Below are positions 63,255-64,000 of a stretch of DNA of 64,000 nt, piece by piece. The notes beneath the pieces are model-generated. The model saw only the letters and a program-made list of their open reading frames with translations. It was not told the origin of the DNA and made no database searches. The stretch lies in the NCBI GenBank assembly GCA_029779435.1, contig JAKPAM010000171.1, positions 1 through 64,000 on the forward strand, in the 5' to 3' direction. Numbering within the stretch: position 1 is the first letter of the stretch; each line of letters opens with the position of its first letter. This DNA is from Pseudomonadota bacterium. GTDB lineage: Bacteria; Pseudomonadota; Gammaproteobacteria; Burkholderiales; Burkholderiaceae_E. The position numbers and the translations under genes are program-made.

Positions 63255-64000
63255 ATGCGCGCTGCCGTTCTCCAGGGAAAGTCCATTTCGATCCGGACGT
63301 TGCCCGATCCGTCGCCCGCTGCCGGGCAACTTCTGGTGCGGCCGGTCTACACCGGCATTTGCGGCAGCGATCTGAGCACCCGCAAGCAGATGGCCGCCCT
63401 CGCCGAGACCCAGCCGCAGGACCGGTTGCCGGCGATCGTTCCCGGCCATGAATTCTCGGCGGAGATCGTCGGCATCGCGCCCGGCACCGACACCGGCTTG
63501 CGCGAGGGAGACCTGATCACCGGCCTGCCGTTTACGCATTCCCATAAAGGCCTGCAGTGCATCGGCCTGTCGCCCGATCACGGCGGGGGCCTCGCGGAAC
63601 TGAGCTGCATAGACGCGGTGCGCAGCTTTCGCGTGCCGCCGGGCGTGCCGGCCGATCTGGCGGCGCTGACCGAACCGCTGTCGGTCGGCCTGCATGCGGC
63701 GAACCTCGCCAGCCGCAACCCGGGGCCGAACGTCGTCATCGGCTGCGGCCCGGTCGGTCTCGCGGTCATCCTGGCGCTGACCTTGGCTGGACGGGGGCCC
63801 GTGCTCGCGGCGGATTTTTCGCCGGAGCGGCGAACCGCCGCCGCCGCGCTCGGCGCCGATATCGTGCTCGACCCGGCGGCTGACTCGCCGTTCACGCACT
63901 GGGACGATCTCGGTCTGACGCCGCACCCGACGTCGCCGCTGCTGGCGCGTGATTTTCGCGGCCTGCCGCCCGGCGCCAACATCTTCGAATGCACGGGCGC
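63255..64000 (+). CDS. zinc-type alcohol dehydrogenase, 3' end outside window
   Basis: The frame is open from ATG 63255 to the window edge (~248 residues). It is a zinc medium-chain dehydrogenase: the catalytic Zn ligands are the Cys of YTGICGSDLSTR and the His-Glu of IVPGHEFSAEIVG. The cofactor site reads VVIGCGPVGLAVILALT. The four-Cys structural zinc loop of most family members is not present; the segment HSHKGLQCIGLSP stands in its place, so it belongs to the branch with a reduced lobe. AGGA lies eight bases before the ATG. It follows the SDR and epoxide hydrolase and may oxidise their product. Confidence 0.88.
   Translation, partial: MRAAVLQGKSISIRTLPDPSPAAGQLLVRPVYTGICGSDLSTRKQMAALAETQPQDRLPAIVPGHEFSAEIVGIAPGTDTGLREGDLITGLPFTHSHKGLQCIGLSPDHGGGLAELSCIDAVRSFRVPPGVPADLAALTEPLSVGLHAANLASRNPGPNVVIGCGPVGLAVILALTLAGRGPVLAADFSPERRTAAAALGADIVLDPAADSPFTHWDDLGLTPHPTSPLLARDFRGLPPGANIFECTG

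Overview
The window is high-GC DNA (rows sampled in the flanks run near 70% G+C) that reads as a chromosomal segment of a betaproteobacterium, most likely Burkholderiales. Supporting signs are a Bug-type (tripartite tricarboxylate transporter) solute receptor, a periplasmic Cys-rich repeat protein typical of that order, an adhesin-E-like secreted protein, an ExaC/DUF779 pair and a leucine-type isovaleryl-CoA dehydrogenase/thiolase pair. No rRNA, tRNA, CRISPR array or phage module was found. The genus cannot be fixed from the sequence alone.

Positions 1-13044 hold the most unusual part. A truncated-by-window MFS transporter gene ends at 865, and a second, diverged copy of its last ~38 codons lies at 12925-13044. 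Between these two ends is a ~12 kb block of lower GC. It contains relics of IS630- and IS91-type transposases, a MalT-like LuxR activator, a self-sufficient cytochrome P450 fused to a BM3-type diflavin reductase, the C-terminal stub of an acyl-CoA ligase translationally coupled to the P450, a relic of an HSL-type esterase, a class-III-PhaC-like hydrolase, a complete acyl-CoA ligase and a TIGR03084-type protein. I read it as a partly decayed catabolic island for hydroxylating and CoA-activating a hydrophobic substrate (terpenoid, steroid side chain or branched alkane). That substrate range is inference.

Positions 13100-26500 carry a second AMP-dependent ligase, a SnoaL/NTF2-like protein, an MFS permease, a NarL-type response regulator, a P2-type cation ATPase, tRNA 2-selenouridine synthase, an orphan sensor histidine kinase and a DUF4105 membrane protein. 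Positions 26600-32650 are housekeeping and metabolic genes: an EEP-family phosphatase/nuclease, serC and a serA-like dehydrogenase (serine synthesis), and an exaC-type aldehyde dehydrogenase with its DUF779 partner. Several short tandem repeats and a 12-G tract lie between them.

Positions 32650-36210 are another accessory patch: an AT-rich CPBP-like membrane protein, two strong hairpin elements sharing a conserved 25-nt loop (a third decayed copy lies at ~36150), a short-chain dehydrogenase, and a DMT (DUF606) transporter divergent from a LysR regulator. Positions 36211-39651 form a tightly overlapping minus-strand group (quinone oxidoreductase, yaaA, an unknown protein, a DMT permease), followed upstream by a hexose-6-phosphate mutarotase. 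Positions 40929-43042 pair a NylB-like serine hydrolase with a secreted protein bearing a von Hippel-Lindau beta-like domain. Then come edd (Entner-Doudoroff), an FAD-dependent ferredoxin-type reductase, a Bug receptor, an M20 amidohydrolase, a SMUG1-type uracil-DNA glycosylase, a LivK-like receptor, arfB, an MBL hydrolase and a GNAT acetyltransferase.

Positions 54463-64000 contain secreted small proteins, an alaC-like aminotransferase and a plus-strand run of acyl-CoA genes (isovaleryl-CoA dehydrogenase, thiolase, acyl-CoA dehydrogenase). It ends with an SDR, an epoxide-hydrolase-like enzyme and a zinc alcohol dehydrogenase cut by the window end.
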